Source of the DNA: Paenibacillus polymyxa
Lineage (GTDB): Bacteria; Bacillota; Bacilli; Paenibacillales; Paenibacillaceae
Reading direction: 5' to 3'
Length of the DNA stretch: 64,000 nt
Assembly (NCBI RefSeq): GCF_018614975.1
Contig: NZ_JAGGNR010000010.1
Coordinates: 1-64,000 of the forward strand
Shown: positions 54,415 through 62,872 of the stretch, in pieces
How the letters are laid out: every line of letters starts with the position of its first letter
How positions within the stretch are numbered: position 1 is the first letter of the stretch
The notes under the pieces: model-generated
The model's input: only the letters and a program-made list of their open reading frames with translations
What the model was told of the DNA's origin: nothing
Database searches by the model: none
Position numbers and translations under genes: made by a program

Positions 54415-55074
54415 ATGGATTTTTCAACCGTACGTTGGGAAGAGGTTGGTAAAGCCTCCATTGAGACACTGCAAATTTTGGGTGTATCAGGCTTGTTTAC
54501 CGTTATCTTAGGTTTACCGCTCGGAGTTCTGCTGTTCATGACGGCTAGATCGGCTTCGATCAAGTCACGGGCAGTGTACACTATACTATCCCTGATTGTG
54601 AATATTTTGCGCTCAGTCCCATTTATCATATTGATTGTTGCTCTTATTCCATTCACTCGTATACTCGTCGGTACAGCTACGGGGGTGCTCGGCGTTATAC
54701 CCCCTTTGGTTATTTCAGCAGCTCCTTATTTTGCTCGATTGGTGGAGAAGACGTTGCGAGAAGTTGATCGGGGTGTCATTGAAGCGGCACAGTCGATGGG
54801 TGCATCGACCGGACAGATTGTAAGACGGGTGTTACTGCCTGAGGCACTCCCTGGACTGCTTGCGGGTATAACGATCACCATTGTTACGCTCGTCTCCTAT
54901 ACGGCGATGGCGGGCATGGTTGGCGGTGGAGGTCTGGGAACACTGGCAATCAACTATGGATACTTCCGTTATCAAAATGAAATCATGATTATATCCGTAG
55001 TGTCGATGATCATTCTTGTGCAAATTCTCCAGATGGCTGGAGATCGCTTGGTTACATTTTTCACCAGGAAATAA
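54415..55074 (+). CDS. metI: Methionine ABC transporter permease
   Basis: A 219-residue permease with five membrane helices and the EAA loop motif VIEAAQSMGASTGQIVRRV. It starts at the base after the metN stop, with GGAGGTG upstream. It forms the channel of the MetNIQ transporter. Confidence 0.95.
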   Translation: MDFSTVRWEEVGKASIETLQILGVSGLFTVILGLPLGVLLFMTARSASIKSRAVYTILSLIVNILRSVPFIILIVALIPFTRILVGTATGVLGVIPPLVISAAPYFARLVEKTLREVDRGVIEAAQSMGASTGQIVRRVLLPEALPGLLAGITITIVTLVSYTAMAGMVGGGGLGTLAINYGYFRYQNEIMIISVVSMIILVQILQMAGDRLVTFFTRK

Positions 55075-55149
55075 CACATAGATAACATGATGGATATGCA
55101 TTTATGCGGTCGCCACATGAAAAAAATGATTAGAGAAGGGGTTTTACAC

Positions 55150-55989
55150 ATGAAAAAATGGTCTTTTGCTTTACTTAGTCTTATGTTGATTGCGGTTCTC
55201 GCAGCTTGCGGAAACAACAAGGACGCCGATAGCGGCGCAGACAATTCAGCAGGTGCACCACGTACGGTTGAATTGAAAGTTGGAGCTTCACCTACACCAC
55301 ATGCAGAGATTCTGGAAAGCATCAAGCCTGAGCTGGAAGCACAAGGTATTCGTTTGCAAGTCGTTACGTTTAATGACTATGTACAACCCAACCAGCAACT
55401 TGCTGATAAAAAATTGGATGCAAACTTCTTCCAGCATCAGCCTTATCTGGACACAGAGAATAAAGAACGTGGATTCAACCTCGTTACTGTAACACCTGTT
55501 CATGTTGAACCTTTTGGCGGATACTCCAAAAAGATTAAGTCTTTGGATGAATTGGCTGACGGCGCAAAAGTAGCAATTCCGAATGACCCATCCAATGGTG
55601 GACGTGCACTGTTGCTGCTCGCGAAGGAAGGCATCATTACGCTGAAAGACAACACAAATATCACATCTACGATTCAAGATATCACAGCCAATCCGAAGAA
55701 CCTGGATATCATCGAGCTGGATGCAGCTATGATGCCTCGTCAATTGGATGAAGCGGATCTGGTATTCATCAACGCCAACTATGCGCTTGAAGCGAACCTG
55801 AATCCCGCGAATGATGCTTTGTTGATCGAAGATCTGCAAGGTAACCCATACGCGAACATCCTCGTTTCCCGTGAGGACAACAAGGACGCAGATGCGATTC
55901 AGAAGCTGGCTGCTGCTCTGCACTCCGAAGAAGTGAAAACATTCATCAAAGAACGTTATAAAGGTGCAGTTGAACCTGCAACTGAATAA
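55150..55989 (+). CDS. metQ: Methionine-binding lipoprotein
   Basis: A 279-residue NlpA/MetQ family lipoprotein. Its signal peptide ends in LAAC (C20). The domain GASPTPHAEILESIKPEL, FFQHQPYLDTEN and VAIPNDPSNGGRAL matches the family. ATG 55150 follows AGAGAAGGGG; the longer frame from 55087 would spoil the signal peptide. It is the last gene of the operon and is followed by a terminator. Confidence 0.95.
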   Translation: MKKWSFALLSLMLIAVLAACGNNKDADSGADNSAGAPRTVELKVGASPTPHAEILESIKPELEAQGIRLQVVTFNDYVQPNQQLADKKLDANFFQHQPYLDTENKERGFNLVTVTPVHVEPFGGYSKKIKSLDELADGAKVAIPNDPSNGGRALLLLAKEGIITLKDNTNITSTIQDITANPKNLDIIELDAAMMPRQLDEADLVFINANYALEANLNPANDALLIEDLQGNPYANILVSREDNKDADAIQKLAAALHSEEVKTFIKERYKGAVEPATE

Positions 55990-56030
55990 TATTACGGAAT
56001 GTATGAAATGTGATGAAGCTTGTGAGTAAA

Positions 56031-56068
56031 AGCTGTATGTCTCTCTAATGGAGACATACGGCTTTTTA
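56031..56068 (+). terminator. Terminator after metQ
   Basis: The stem AGCTGTATGTCTC / GAGACATACGGCT (one G-T pair) is followed by TTTTAG. The rest of the 378-base gap to the next SDR holds nothing else I can identify. Confidence 0.85.
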
Positions 56069-56367
56069 GATTTCGCGTGCCCAGAGGCATGCATGATCTT
56101 GTTGGTGGAAATCAACAGAGGTTATCGTTTATCTGATGTATCAACGTTAGATGGATGCCCAGATTGGCCCGATGTCCATCTTCTGTTTTTTCATGTTCGT
56201 GTTAAGATCCTTTCAAGTTATATCCTCGACAGTACCATAGGTGTTCGATTTCAATCAAGATATATTTGGAATTAAAGGTGGATAATCCCTTGTGGATAAG
56301 CGAGTTGTAGGAGGACGATAAATCTTTTATACTGGATAGTGACTGCTCTTTGAAGAGGGGGATGAAC

Positions 56368-57147
56368 GTGAAGGGAAAGATTGCCCTCATAACGGGAAGT
56401 GCCAAAGGTCTTGGTAAAATGACGGCCCTCAGTCTGGCAGATCAAGGGTGTCATATTGCCCTCAACTATGTACACAGCAGAACAGAAGCTGAGGCTTTAA
56501 AGGCTCAGATTATAGCCAAGGGTGTGCGGTGCATTGCCATCCAGGCTGATATATCCAAGGTGGAAGATATCTCTTCATTGGTTGAGCAGGTGGAAGGCAA
56601 CCTGGGCAGCATTGATATTTTGGTGAATAACGCGGGTCCATTTGTCCGTGAACGACGATTATTTGCGGATTATTCTGAAGCTGAGGTCCAGATGCTTGTG
56701 CAGGGTAATCTGTTGGGACCGATGTTACTGGATCAGCGTGTATTGCCAGAGATGAGACGCAAGCAATGGGGACGCATTATCCATTTTGGCTTCAGTCATG
56801 CTGGAGAAGCGAGATCCTGGCCTCATCGCGCCGTATATGCGGCTGCCAAGGTGGGTCTGGTATCTTTTACAAAGACACTCGCGGTTGAAGAAGCTCCGTA
56901 TGGAATTACGGTTAACATGGTATGTCCAGGTGACATTCGTGGTGCGAACAAAGAGAAAACGATTGATGAAATGGCAGGCATCACCGACGAGGAAACGCCA
57001 AGAGGGCGACCAGGCAGCGGTGAAGATATTGCACGAGTGATTACGTATCTGTGCCTTGATCATTCCGATTTTATAACAGGTAACATTATGGATGTATCTG
57101 GAGGACTTGATCCGATTCGTCCAACCATACAGCGCGAGGATACTTAA
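56368..57147 (+). CDS. SDR family oxidoreductase (FabG-like)
   Basis: About 259 residues. TGSAKGLGK is the cofactor motif, NNAG follows, and the YxxxK pair is in YAAAK. It ends with DVSGGLDPIRP, as in FabG-type SDRs. GTG 56368 fits best with GAGGGG 7 bases before it; ATG 56362 is possible but too close. The gene is alone and its substrate is unknown. Confidence 0.85.
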   Translation: MKGKIALITGSAKGLGKMTALSLADQGCHIALNYVHSRTEAEALKAQIIAKGVRCIAIQADISKVEDISSLVEQVEGNLGSIDILVNNAGPFVRERRLFADYSEAEVQMLVQGNLLGPMLLDQRVLPEMRRKQWGRIIHFGFSHAGEARSWPHRAVYAAAKVGLVSFTKTLAVEEAPYGITVNMVCPGDIRGANKEKTIDEMAGITDEETPRGRPGSGEDIARVITYLCLDHSDFITGNIMDVSGGLDPIRPTIQREDT

Positions 57148-57221
57148 AAGGTGAATTGAAGGATTGTACGTGGAAACGGGTCAAGGTGACTGTGAACATG
57201 GACTCTCTGCATATGCACACA

Positions 57222-57262
57222 AAAAAAGAGCCCTCCGCTTCATGCGAAGCGAAAGGCTCTTG
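57222..57262 (-). terminator. Terminator of yutI
   Basis: On the minus strand AAGAGCC...GGCTCTT is followed by seven T; an inner stem CCGCTTC / GAAGCGA strengthens it. Confidence 0.8.
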
Positions 57263-57285
57263 AGGTTTATTTCGTGAAGGATTGA

Positions 57286-57531
57286 TTAGAATACTTGTAC
57301 GACTTCTTGTACACCCTCAACTTCTTCGAGAAGGGCACGTTCAATCCCGGCTTTTAAGGTAATGGTGGAGCTTGGGCAACTGCCGCAGGCACCGACCAGT
57401 TTCAGCTTAATGATGCCGTCCTCCACGTCGACCAGTTCCACGTCACCGCCATCGCGCTGCAGGAACGGACGAAGTTTATCAAGCACATCAGATACCTCAT
57501 CATACATGGTGCTTTGTGCGTTTTCGCTCAT
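57286..57531 (-). CDS. yutI: NifU-like iron-sulfur scaffold/carrier protein (YutI)
   Basis: An 81-residue protein with only the C-terminal NifU domain. The conserved CxxC is C49/C52 in [29 protein letters not shown] is the family signature. It binds and delivers a 4Fe-4S cluster. Start ATG 57531 follows AAAGGAG. In B. subtilis yutI lies near yuzB, yutJ and yutM, as here. Confidence 0.93.
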   Translation of the reverse strand: MSENAQSTMYDEVSDVLDKLRPFLQRDGGDVELVDVEDGIIKLKLVGACGSCPSSTITLKAGIERALLEEVEGVQEVVQVF

Positions 57532-57611
57532 ATTGTTCAACTCCTTTCCTTCCTATATTATATTACAAATGGCCACAAATTAAAATGGTCAAACAAAGCA
57601 GGTGAACTTAA

Positions 57612-57866
57612 ATGAGACCGATTATTGAATTTTGTGCCAATAATATGCATTTTGGCACAGATGAAGTCATGGATCAACTGGAAGAAAATCCAGACTATGA
57701 CGTGATTGAATACGGCTGCCTCACCAACTGCGGCCAATGTTCTATGACTCCATTTGCACTGGTGAATGGCGAAGTTGTCATCACGGACAAAGTGGAAGAT
57801 CTATATAACGCTATTCTGGCCAAAGTTGCCGAAGCCGATGTCTGGGACGAGCTCGATCTCGACTAA
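57612..57866 (+). CDS. yuzB: YuzB family protein (DUF1450)
   Basis: An 84-residue protein with cysteines in FCANNMHFG and YGCLTNCGQCSMTPFALVNG. The YuzB family of Bacilli has this form; the CxxCxxC-like cluster suggests metal or thiol binding. The function is unknown. It is divergent from yutI and convergent with yutJ, whose stop overlaps its own (shared CTAA). Confidence 0.92.
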   Translation: MRPIIEFCANNMHFGTDEVMDQLEENPDYDVIEYGCLTNCGQCSMTPFALVNGEVVITDKVEDLYNAILAKVAEADVWDELDLD

Positions 57867-58924
57867 CCGAGATGGCGCTTGGACATCCATAGCACACCAC
57901 TTTTCAAAATACGAGGTACACGTCCCATCATGGACGTTTTGCCCATCAGCCCAAACCCAGACTTCTTGCCGAGTGCACCCAGTGTGCCACGAAGCTTGAG
58001 TGGATGTGGATTGGGCTTTTCGCCTTTCCAGAGGGCATGCTGAATATGGGCGATCTGCTCACCCTGTACTTCCGCAGCTTGACCGCTAGGTGCATAAGGT
58101 ACACTGGCACAGTCACCAACGACATACACATCGGTATATTCCGGGATTTGGTAGTATTCATTCAGGACGACACGTCCTTGAGGGTCTTTGGTCACGTCCA
58201 GATCCTGTACTACTTTTACGGGCTGAATGCCTGCAGTCCACACGACAGCATCCGTTAGAATCTGTTCATCCCGGTTATAGATAGCATTAGGTTCAACGCG
58301 TGAAATGGCGATATGCCCGCGTGTCTCTACCTGATGTTCGTTGAACCATTCATGCACATACACGGATAGACGTTGCGGGAAGGCTGATAATACACGCTCA
58401 CCACGATCCAAAATGCTGATGTTCAGATCCGGTCTGCTCTCACGAAGTTCGGCTGCCATCTCGACACCACTTAATCCTCCGCCTACGATATGCACATTGC
58501 CATAGGCTTTGACTTCATTAAGGCGCAGGTAAGTCTCGCGTGTTTTGCTAAAGCTCTGAATGGTACAGCTGTAGTCTTCGGCGCCTGGTGTATTGTGGAA
58601 ACGGTCTGTACAACCAAGTCCAATCACAAGCTTGTCGTACACGAGCGGGTCTTGGCCTTCAAATTCAATCTGACGCTGTTCCAGGTCAATCGAAGTAACT
58701 TCTCCATAACGGTAAGTGACTTTATCGCTCACTGGAAATTGGATACGCAGGTCATAATCGGATACGGTTCCTGCTGCGAGTGCGTAATATTCGGTCTTTA
58801 ATCCCTGAAAGGGGCTGCGGTCCACCAAAATAATTTGTGTATCGGATGGAATTTTACCCTCCAGAAGTTCCTTGATGATGGTGAGGCCGCCATAGCCGCC
58901 TCCAAGAATGACGAAATTTTTCAT
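57863..58924 (-). CDS. yutJ: NADH dehydrogenase-like FAD oxidoreductase (YutJ)
   Basis: A 353-residue pyridine nucleotide-disulfide reductase-type protein. GGGYGGLTIIKEL at residues 8-20 is the FAD site, VGGGLSGVEMAAEL is the NADH site, and VYVVGDCA near residue 270 is the second FAD motif. It is a type II NADH dehydrogenase-like enzyme. B. subtilis YutJ has the same size and neighbours (yuzB, yutI). GAAAGGAAG precedes its ATG. Confidence 0.92.
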   Translation of the reverse strand: MKNFVILGGGYGGLTIIKELLEGKIPSDTQIILVDRSPFQGLKTEYYALAAGTVSDYDLRIQFPVSDKVTYRYGEVTSIDLEQRQIEFEGQDPLVYDKLVIGLGCTDRFHNTPGAEDYSCTIQSFSKTRETYLRLNEVKAYGNVHIVGGGLSGVEMAAELRESRPDLNISILDRGERVLSAFPQRLSVYVHEWFNEHQVETRGHIAISRVEPNAIYNRDEQILTDAVVWTAGIQPVKVVQDLDVTKDPQGRVVLNEYYQIPEYTDVYVVGDCASVPYAPSGQAAEVQGEQIAHIQHALWKGEKPNPHPLKLRGTLGALGKKSGFGLMGKTSMMGRVPRILKSGVLWMSKRHLG

Positions 58925-58975
58925 GACTCGGCTTCCTTTCTACATCAGTCCCACTGAAATGGGGCTGTAAACTGT

Positions 58976-59008
58976 GGAGCAGCTATGCAATAACATAGCT
59001 GCTCCTTT
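58976..59008. terminator. Hairpin GGAGCAGCTATG / CATAGCTGCTCC
   Basis: A perfect 12-bp stem with a CAATAA loop between mqnE and yutJ. The T run (TTTTG) is on the plus strand, although both flanking genes read on the minus strand. It may still end mqnE transcription or only stabilise RNA. Confidence 0.5.
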
Positions 59009-59158
59009 TGTTTGGATTTGAACAATTGAAAAGGTGACATTGAAAATTAAAGATATCATTTAGCAGTTTGCACCACTCGAAATCAAACGTCTCCCTATAA
59101 AGAAAGCTGGGTTCTGGAGTGGTGCTGGTGCAATATTAGTTGTGGATGGAGTTATATC

Positions 59159-60265
59159 CTATTCGTACACTTGAATTTCATTGTAGAACGTATCACGTTC
59201 TACCGGAATACGTCCTGCACCCTTAATGAGCCATATGAGCTCTTTACGTGTAAGGCCTTCAGGTGTGAGTGCACCTGCCGCATGGCTAATTCGTTCGCGA
59301 ACAATCGTGCCGTGTGCATCTGAAGCACCAAATCCAAGGGCGACTTGAGCCAGCTGTGGACCGATGTTAATGAAGTATGCTTTGATATGATCGATGTTAT
59401 CCAGCATCAGACGGCTGATCGCAATCGTTTTGAGATCCTCATAAGCCGAGTTACGACGCATAATACTCGCGTTTTTACTTTTTGGCTGCATGGAAAGTGG
59501 GATAAAGACCATGAATCCGTTGGTCTCGTCTTGCAATTCACGGATCTGTACCATATGGTTGACGCGGTCCTCATAGGATTCGATCGATCCATACAACATC
59601 GTAGTATGTGTACGCATGCCGAGATCATGAGCTGTACGGTGCACCTCAAGATAACGATCCACGTTGGCTTTGTCTACACGCATTTTTTTGCGATATTCAT
59701 CCGAGAGAATCTCAGCGCCGCCACCAGTCAATGTTTTCAGACCTGCTTTTTGCAGCTCTTGCAGAACTTCTCTGATACTGAGTCCGCTAATCCGGGTGAA
59801 GAAATCAATCTCGGCTGCCGTGTAAGCTTTCAGTGTAACATCCGGATATTTCTCGTTTAAAGCACGCAGGGAATCGACATAATATTGAAAAGGAACATGG
59901 TTGTTATGTCCGCCTACGATATGGAACTCACGTACGCCTGGATGAATATGCTGTTCCACATAATCGATCATTTCCTGACCGGATAATGTATAAGAGCCTT
60001 CTTCGCCCTGGTCTTTGCGGAAATTACAAAAAGCGCAATGGGCTTCGCATACGTTCGTAAAATAAAGACTCATGTTTTCGATGAAATATACTTTCTTACC
60101 ATTCTTCCGCAGGTTGGCCTCATTGGCCAGCTGGCCCAAAGTCAACAGATCATCTGTTTCATACAGATATACGCCGTCTTCTACGCTCAGCCTTACGCCG
60201 TTCTGCACTTTCTCAACGATTTCAGCCATTTTTTTGTCTGTGAACGGTGTTACCAATGTAGACAT
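59159..60265 (-). CDS. mqnE: Aminofutalosine synthase (menaquinone biosynthesis)
   Basis: A 368-residue radical SAM enzyme. The cluster cysteines C73, C77 and C80 are in CEAHCAFC. HIVGGHNNHVPFQYYVDSLRAL and GAGRIPVERDTFYN are typical of MqnE. It joins the enolpyruvyl product of MqnA with SAM in the futalosine route to menaquinone. Paenibacilli are among the Firmicutes reported to use this route; the other mqn genes are not in this window. GGAGGAAAC precedes its ATG. Confidence 0.93.
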   Translation of the reverse strand: MSTLVTPFTDKKMAEIVEKVQNGVRLSVEDGVYLYETDDLLTLGQLANEANLRKNGKKVYFIENMSLYFTNVCEAHCAFCNFRKDQGEEGSYTLSGQEMIDYVEQHIHPGVREFHIVGGHNNHVPFQYYVDSLRALNEKYPDVTLKAYTAAEIDFFTRISGLSIREVLQELQKAGLKTLTGGGAEILSDEYRKKMRVDKANVDRYLEVHRTAHDLGMRTHTTMLYGSIESYEDRVNHMVQIRELQDETNGFMVFIPLSMQPKSKNASIMRRNSAYEDLKTIAISRLMLDNIDHIKAYFINIGPQLAQVALGFGASDAHGTIVRERISHAAGALTPEGLTRKELIWLIKGAGRIPVERDTFYNEIQVYE

Positions 60266-60646
60266 ACTGTTTCCTCCTGTTCTTTACCGGAATTGAGTTG
60301 TGTGTAGGACCTGCTTACAGAACTACATAGCAAAGATGCGGTCAACTGCCGCCTTCTTAGTTGGACTAACTCTTATTTACCCGGTGCAGCGTGTGCTGCA
60401 TATGAAAGCTAAATTTTTTCAAAAAATGGAGTCGGTTGACTCATATATGCATTGGGGACTGCGTTGCAGTCTCGAAATGTGAAAAAAATTACAACTCCAA
60501 TTATGACCATCGTCTGAATAAGTCATGACAAAATATCGACATTTCAGGGCGACCACCTATTCATTATAAACCTCGTATCCCGGGGGTTCAATACACTGGG
60601 AAGAAAAAGGAGTAGAGGGGGAACGCGGAAAGAGGCAAACATGACT
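60266..60646. other. Non-coding region upstream of mqnE and yutM
   Basis: No gene is supported in these 381 bases. They should contain the mqnE promoter (minus strand). CGTATCCCGGGGGTTCAATACACTGGG and a purine-rich stretch near 60600-60640 stand out but cannot be assigned. Confidence 0.35.
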
Positions 60647-60674
60647 TGAGACCCTTGACGGGGTGGAGTATAAT
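60647..60674 (+). promoter_or_regulatory. Sigma-A-type promoter of yutM
   Basis: TTGAGA (60647-60652), a 16-base spacer and TATAAT (60669-60674). The MITE-like element begins about 20 bases downstream, so the transcript would carry the whole element in its 5' UTR. Confidence 0.65.
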
Positions 60675-60693
60675 TTAAAGAAGAGTTAATGAA

Positions 60694-60867
60694 AGGTTGT
60701 TCAAAAAGTACGCTTTTGATTACGAAGGATGCCTAGCGGCATCTCAGCGTCGAATATGGGATTCAGCCGAAATGTCCGTTGCTCACGTAGTTTTGCCTAC
60801 GCTCCGCTACTCCATTTCTATCTTCATCCCATCTTCTTGGTACTGAAAAGCGCCCTTTTTGAACATG
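60694..60867 (-). repeat. MITE-like element, copy 2
   Basis: An inverted copy of the element at 24411-24582, of the same length, with ends GGTTGTTCAAAAAG and CTTTTTGAACATG. It lies between the promoter and the start codon of yutM. It has no coding capacity. Confidence 0.8.
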
Positions 60868-60897
60868 ATTTTATATGAAAAAGGAGAGTGACCTGGC

Positions 60898-61254
60898 ATG
60901 ATTAACATCAGCGAAACGGCTGCTGACAGATTGAAAGAGATGCTTGCACAGCAAGAGACACCTGGTATGTTCCTGCGTCTTGGCGTAGCACCGGGCGGTT
61001 GCACCGGATTTTCGTACGCCATGGGCTTTGACGATAAAGAGTCCGATGAGGACCTGTATATGGATATTCAGAACATGAAGGTTGTAGTTGAGAAGGAAAA
61101 CCTGAAATACCTGGATGGACTTGAAATTGATTTTGAAGAGTCCGGTATGACGGGTGGGTTCACCATCCATAATCCGAACGCGGTAGCCACTTGTGGTTGT
61201 GGATCTTCTTTCCGTACGAAGGAAGACGCGGGTGTGCCGGATAAGGATTGCTGA
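60898..61254 (+). CDS. yutM: Iron-sulfur carrier, IscA/HesB family (YutM)
   Basis: A 118-residue A-type Fe-S carrier. The three conserved cysteines are C35 (GGCTGFSY), C99 and C101 (CGCGSSF). ATG 60898 follows AAAAGGAGAGTGACC. It lies near yutI, yuzB and yutJ as in B. subtilis. Codons 88-93 (FTIHNP) contain the 17-bp sequence TTCACCATCCATAATCC, which occurs again at the end of the window. The reading frame itself is intact, so if an element inserted here it kept the gene functional. Confidence 0.95.
   Translation: MINISETAADRLKEMLAQQETPGMFLRLGVAPGGCTGFSYAMGFDDKESDEDLYMDIQNMKVVVEKENLKYLDGLEIDFEESGMTGGFTIHNPNAVATCGCGSSFRTKEDAGVPDKDC
61159..61175 (+). repeat. Candidate attL: 17-bp direct repeat inside yutM
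   Basis: TTCACCATCCATAATCC is identical to 63984-64000. It is placed in the 3' part of a conserved gene, a common target of tyrosine integrases, and an integrase fragment lies about 300 bases downstream. Confidence 0.55.
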
Positions 61255-61452
61255 TCTGACGCGGGTTTGAGCGTGTTATAAGACGCTCGATGGACGCAAG
61301 CCTGTAACGGTAGCCTTAACGGTGCAGATTGTGAATTGCGTAGGTATTTCGGTAGGTTAACAACCCCGAACGATGAACGTTATCAATCCTTGAAATGGCA
61401 TTTCAGGGTTGTGAATCACGGCCTCTATGGCGTATTAGTCTCGTACTAATTA

Positions 61453-61638
61453 CGTTATGGAGGTCTTTTTGTTAACGAGAACGGCGGCGCGCGTGATGTA
61501 AAGTTGTTCCCGGAGCTTACATTAGAGCGAGCGTTAGACCTTATAATCAACGCGAAGAAAGTGGAGGGACTGCGCGAAAGGACGCTTATGGATTACAGGA
61601 AGCATTACGGTTACTTTGTGAACGTAAACCAGTTATGA
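61453..61638 (+). pseudogene. Tyrosine integrase fragment (N-terminal SAM-like domain)
   Basis: The frame ending at TGA 61638 reads LTLERALDLIINAKKVEG, then LRERTLMDYRKHYGYFVNV, which is the core-binding domain of phage integrases (TL-x-E-A-x-xxF-x-x-AK-x-xGL-x-x-xT-x-x-DY). There is no proper start codon: GGAGG at 61459-61463 is followed by GTT where a start would be expected. The catalytic domain is absent. It is a remnant of an integrase, fitting the att-like repeat in yutM. Confidence 0.65.
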
Positions 61639-61733
61639 ATGAATTTATTTTCTTAATTGATGGTGAGAAATACAACGAGAAGCGCATTAACGTTCAAAGA
61701 GTATCTGAACGAGGAAAAATAAAAGTATTCTGA
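61635..61733 (+). CDS. Possible 32-residue ORF after the integrase fragment
   Basis: ATG 61635 overlaps the TGA of the integrase fragment (ATGA) and encodes a short charged peptide (MNEFIFLIDGEKYNEKRINV and onward) ending at 61733. An imperfect hairpin and a T run follow at 61735-61769. It has no recognisable family and may be part of the decayed region. Confidence 0.3.
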   Translation: MNEFIFLIDGEKYNEKRINVQRVSERGKIKVF

Positions 61734-61780
61734 ACCGCAGCGGATAGCATTTCTGTTGCGTTTTTTTTGTTTATACCGTA

Positions 61781-61818
61781 GCGAAGGATTCCTTGCCACG
61801 TTGCAAGGAATCCTTCGC
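61781..61818. repeat. Perfect 16-bp inverted repeat
   Basis: GCGAAGGATTCCTTGC, loop CACGTT, then GCAAGGAATCCTTCGC. There is no T run on either side, so it is not a standard terminator. It could be a protein-binding site, a recombination end or an RNA structure of the integrated element. Confidence 0.7.
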
Positions 61819-61898
61819 ATGCGAGCGTGGTTATGTTGAAGTATATCGGAGTGAGTGGGGGAACGAGTTCATTTTTAACGGTGCCTCCGGAGTAGACA

Positions 61899-61929
61899 AG
61901 AAAAAGACGCAGTTATTATAGACTGCGTC
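61899..61929 (-). terminator. Terminator of the 251-residue gene
   Basis: On the minus strand GACGCAGTCT / AGT(T)ACTGCGTC-type stem (8 bp GACGCAGT / ACTGCGTC) followed by TTTTTCTT. Confidence 0.75.
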
Positions 61930-61993
61930 CGGGTCTTGCGTATGTTGGCGGTAAGTGTTGGTAAACTATAGTTTCGGATGCTTGTTTCACAGG

Positions 61994-62749
61994 TTATTCT
62001 GAACCTATGTTATTATCAGAAGATGTCCCTTCTTCAAGATGAAGAATTTCAACTGGGAAGTGCTCCTTTATGTCGGGCGGTAACATTTCAAGAGCTGCTC
62101 CACCTAATGCTTTTACAGTATTTGGGTTTCGACGACTCCAAGTATATACTTTAGTTGTAAAAGCTTTTACCCAATTTCCTTTAGTGAATGAGTCGAGTTG
62201 ATTTTTTAAAAGTTCGATTTCTTTAGAAAGATTCGCCATCTCTTGGTTGAGTTTGTTTTTGTCTTGATGTTCTTCTTCTAGTTTAACTTTAAATGTTTCC
62301 TCTAACTTTGTTAATCTTATCGCTAATTCTTTCGATTCGGATGATGTGAAAAGAACGTCCTTATCTATTTTATCTACAGATGATTCTATCCGTTTCAAAG
62401 TTTCTTCGAAAATTTTGTGTTTTTCTTCCAATATCCGATTAGATGGAGATAGATTCATATCCGTTTCCATTAGATCAAGCCAGTTTTTTATAGAGGTTAT
62501 TACTCCCCAAGTGTCCTTTTTTGAGTGGTTTTCCTTATCCAATATACTACCAGGAGATTGCTCTATTTCTATAACGCCATTACTTCCAATTGTAATACTC
62601 ATCTTATATTTTTTGTTAAACCTATAAATAATTGATATGACAGCATCGTCATAACTTTGACTTTCGAGAAACTCAAAATCTTCCGATGAGAATACCCCTG
62701 TGTCTAACGCTTGTTGGAATTTAATTTTAGTAGCTGTATTTAAGGCCAT
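61994..62749 (-). CDS. Unknown 251-residue protein of the integrated element
   Basis: ATG 62749 follows AAGGAG by 9 bases, and a terminator follows the stop, so it is a true gene. Residues about 1-95 form a globular N-terminal part (SYDDAVISIIYRFNKKYKMS, then ITIGSNGVIEIEQ and WLDLMETDMNLS). Residues about 105-190 are a strong coiled coil (LEEKHKIFEETLKRIES and LNQEMANLSKEIELLKNQL). The tail has AFTTKVYTWSRRNPNTVKALGGAALEMLPP, which looks like a small hydrophobic hairpin. There is no signal peptide. It is more AT-rich than the chromosomal genes. I do not recognise a family. Position on an integrated element allows a defence or exclusion role, but nothing in the sequence proves it. Confidence 0.75.
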   Translation of the reverse strand: MALNTATKIKFQQALDTGVFSSEDFEFLESQSYDDAVISIIYRFNKKYKMSITIGSNGVIEIEQSPGSILDKENHSKKDTWGVITSIKNWLDLMETDMNLSPSNRILEEKHKIFEETLKRIESSVDKIDKDVLFTSSESKELAIRLTKLEETFKVKLEEEHQDKNKLNQEMANLSKEIELLKNQLDSFTKGNWVKAFTTKVYTWSRRNPNTVKALGGAALEMLPPDIKEHFPVEILHLEEGTSSDNNIGSE

Positions 62750-62872
62750 CTGTTAATACTCCTTCATCTCATAGATTTCGTATAGAGGGCTATTTAGATT
62801 TAACCTGATTAGTGATTCGGTTTATTGATACTTGGAATGACTCAATAATGTCCTCAACTGATACTCTAATAC

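Noticed and set aside
55288-56115. 275-codon open frame antisense to metQ
   Set aside because: It lies across the metQ coding strand and its terminator; the composition is that of a shadow frame.
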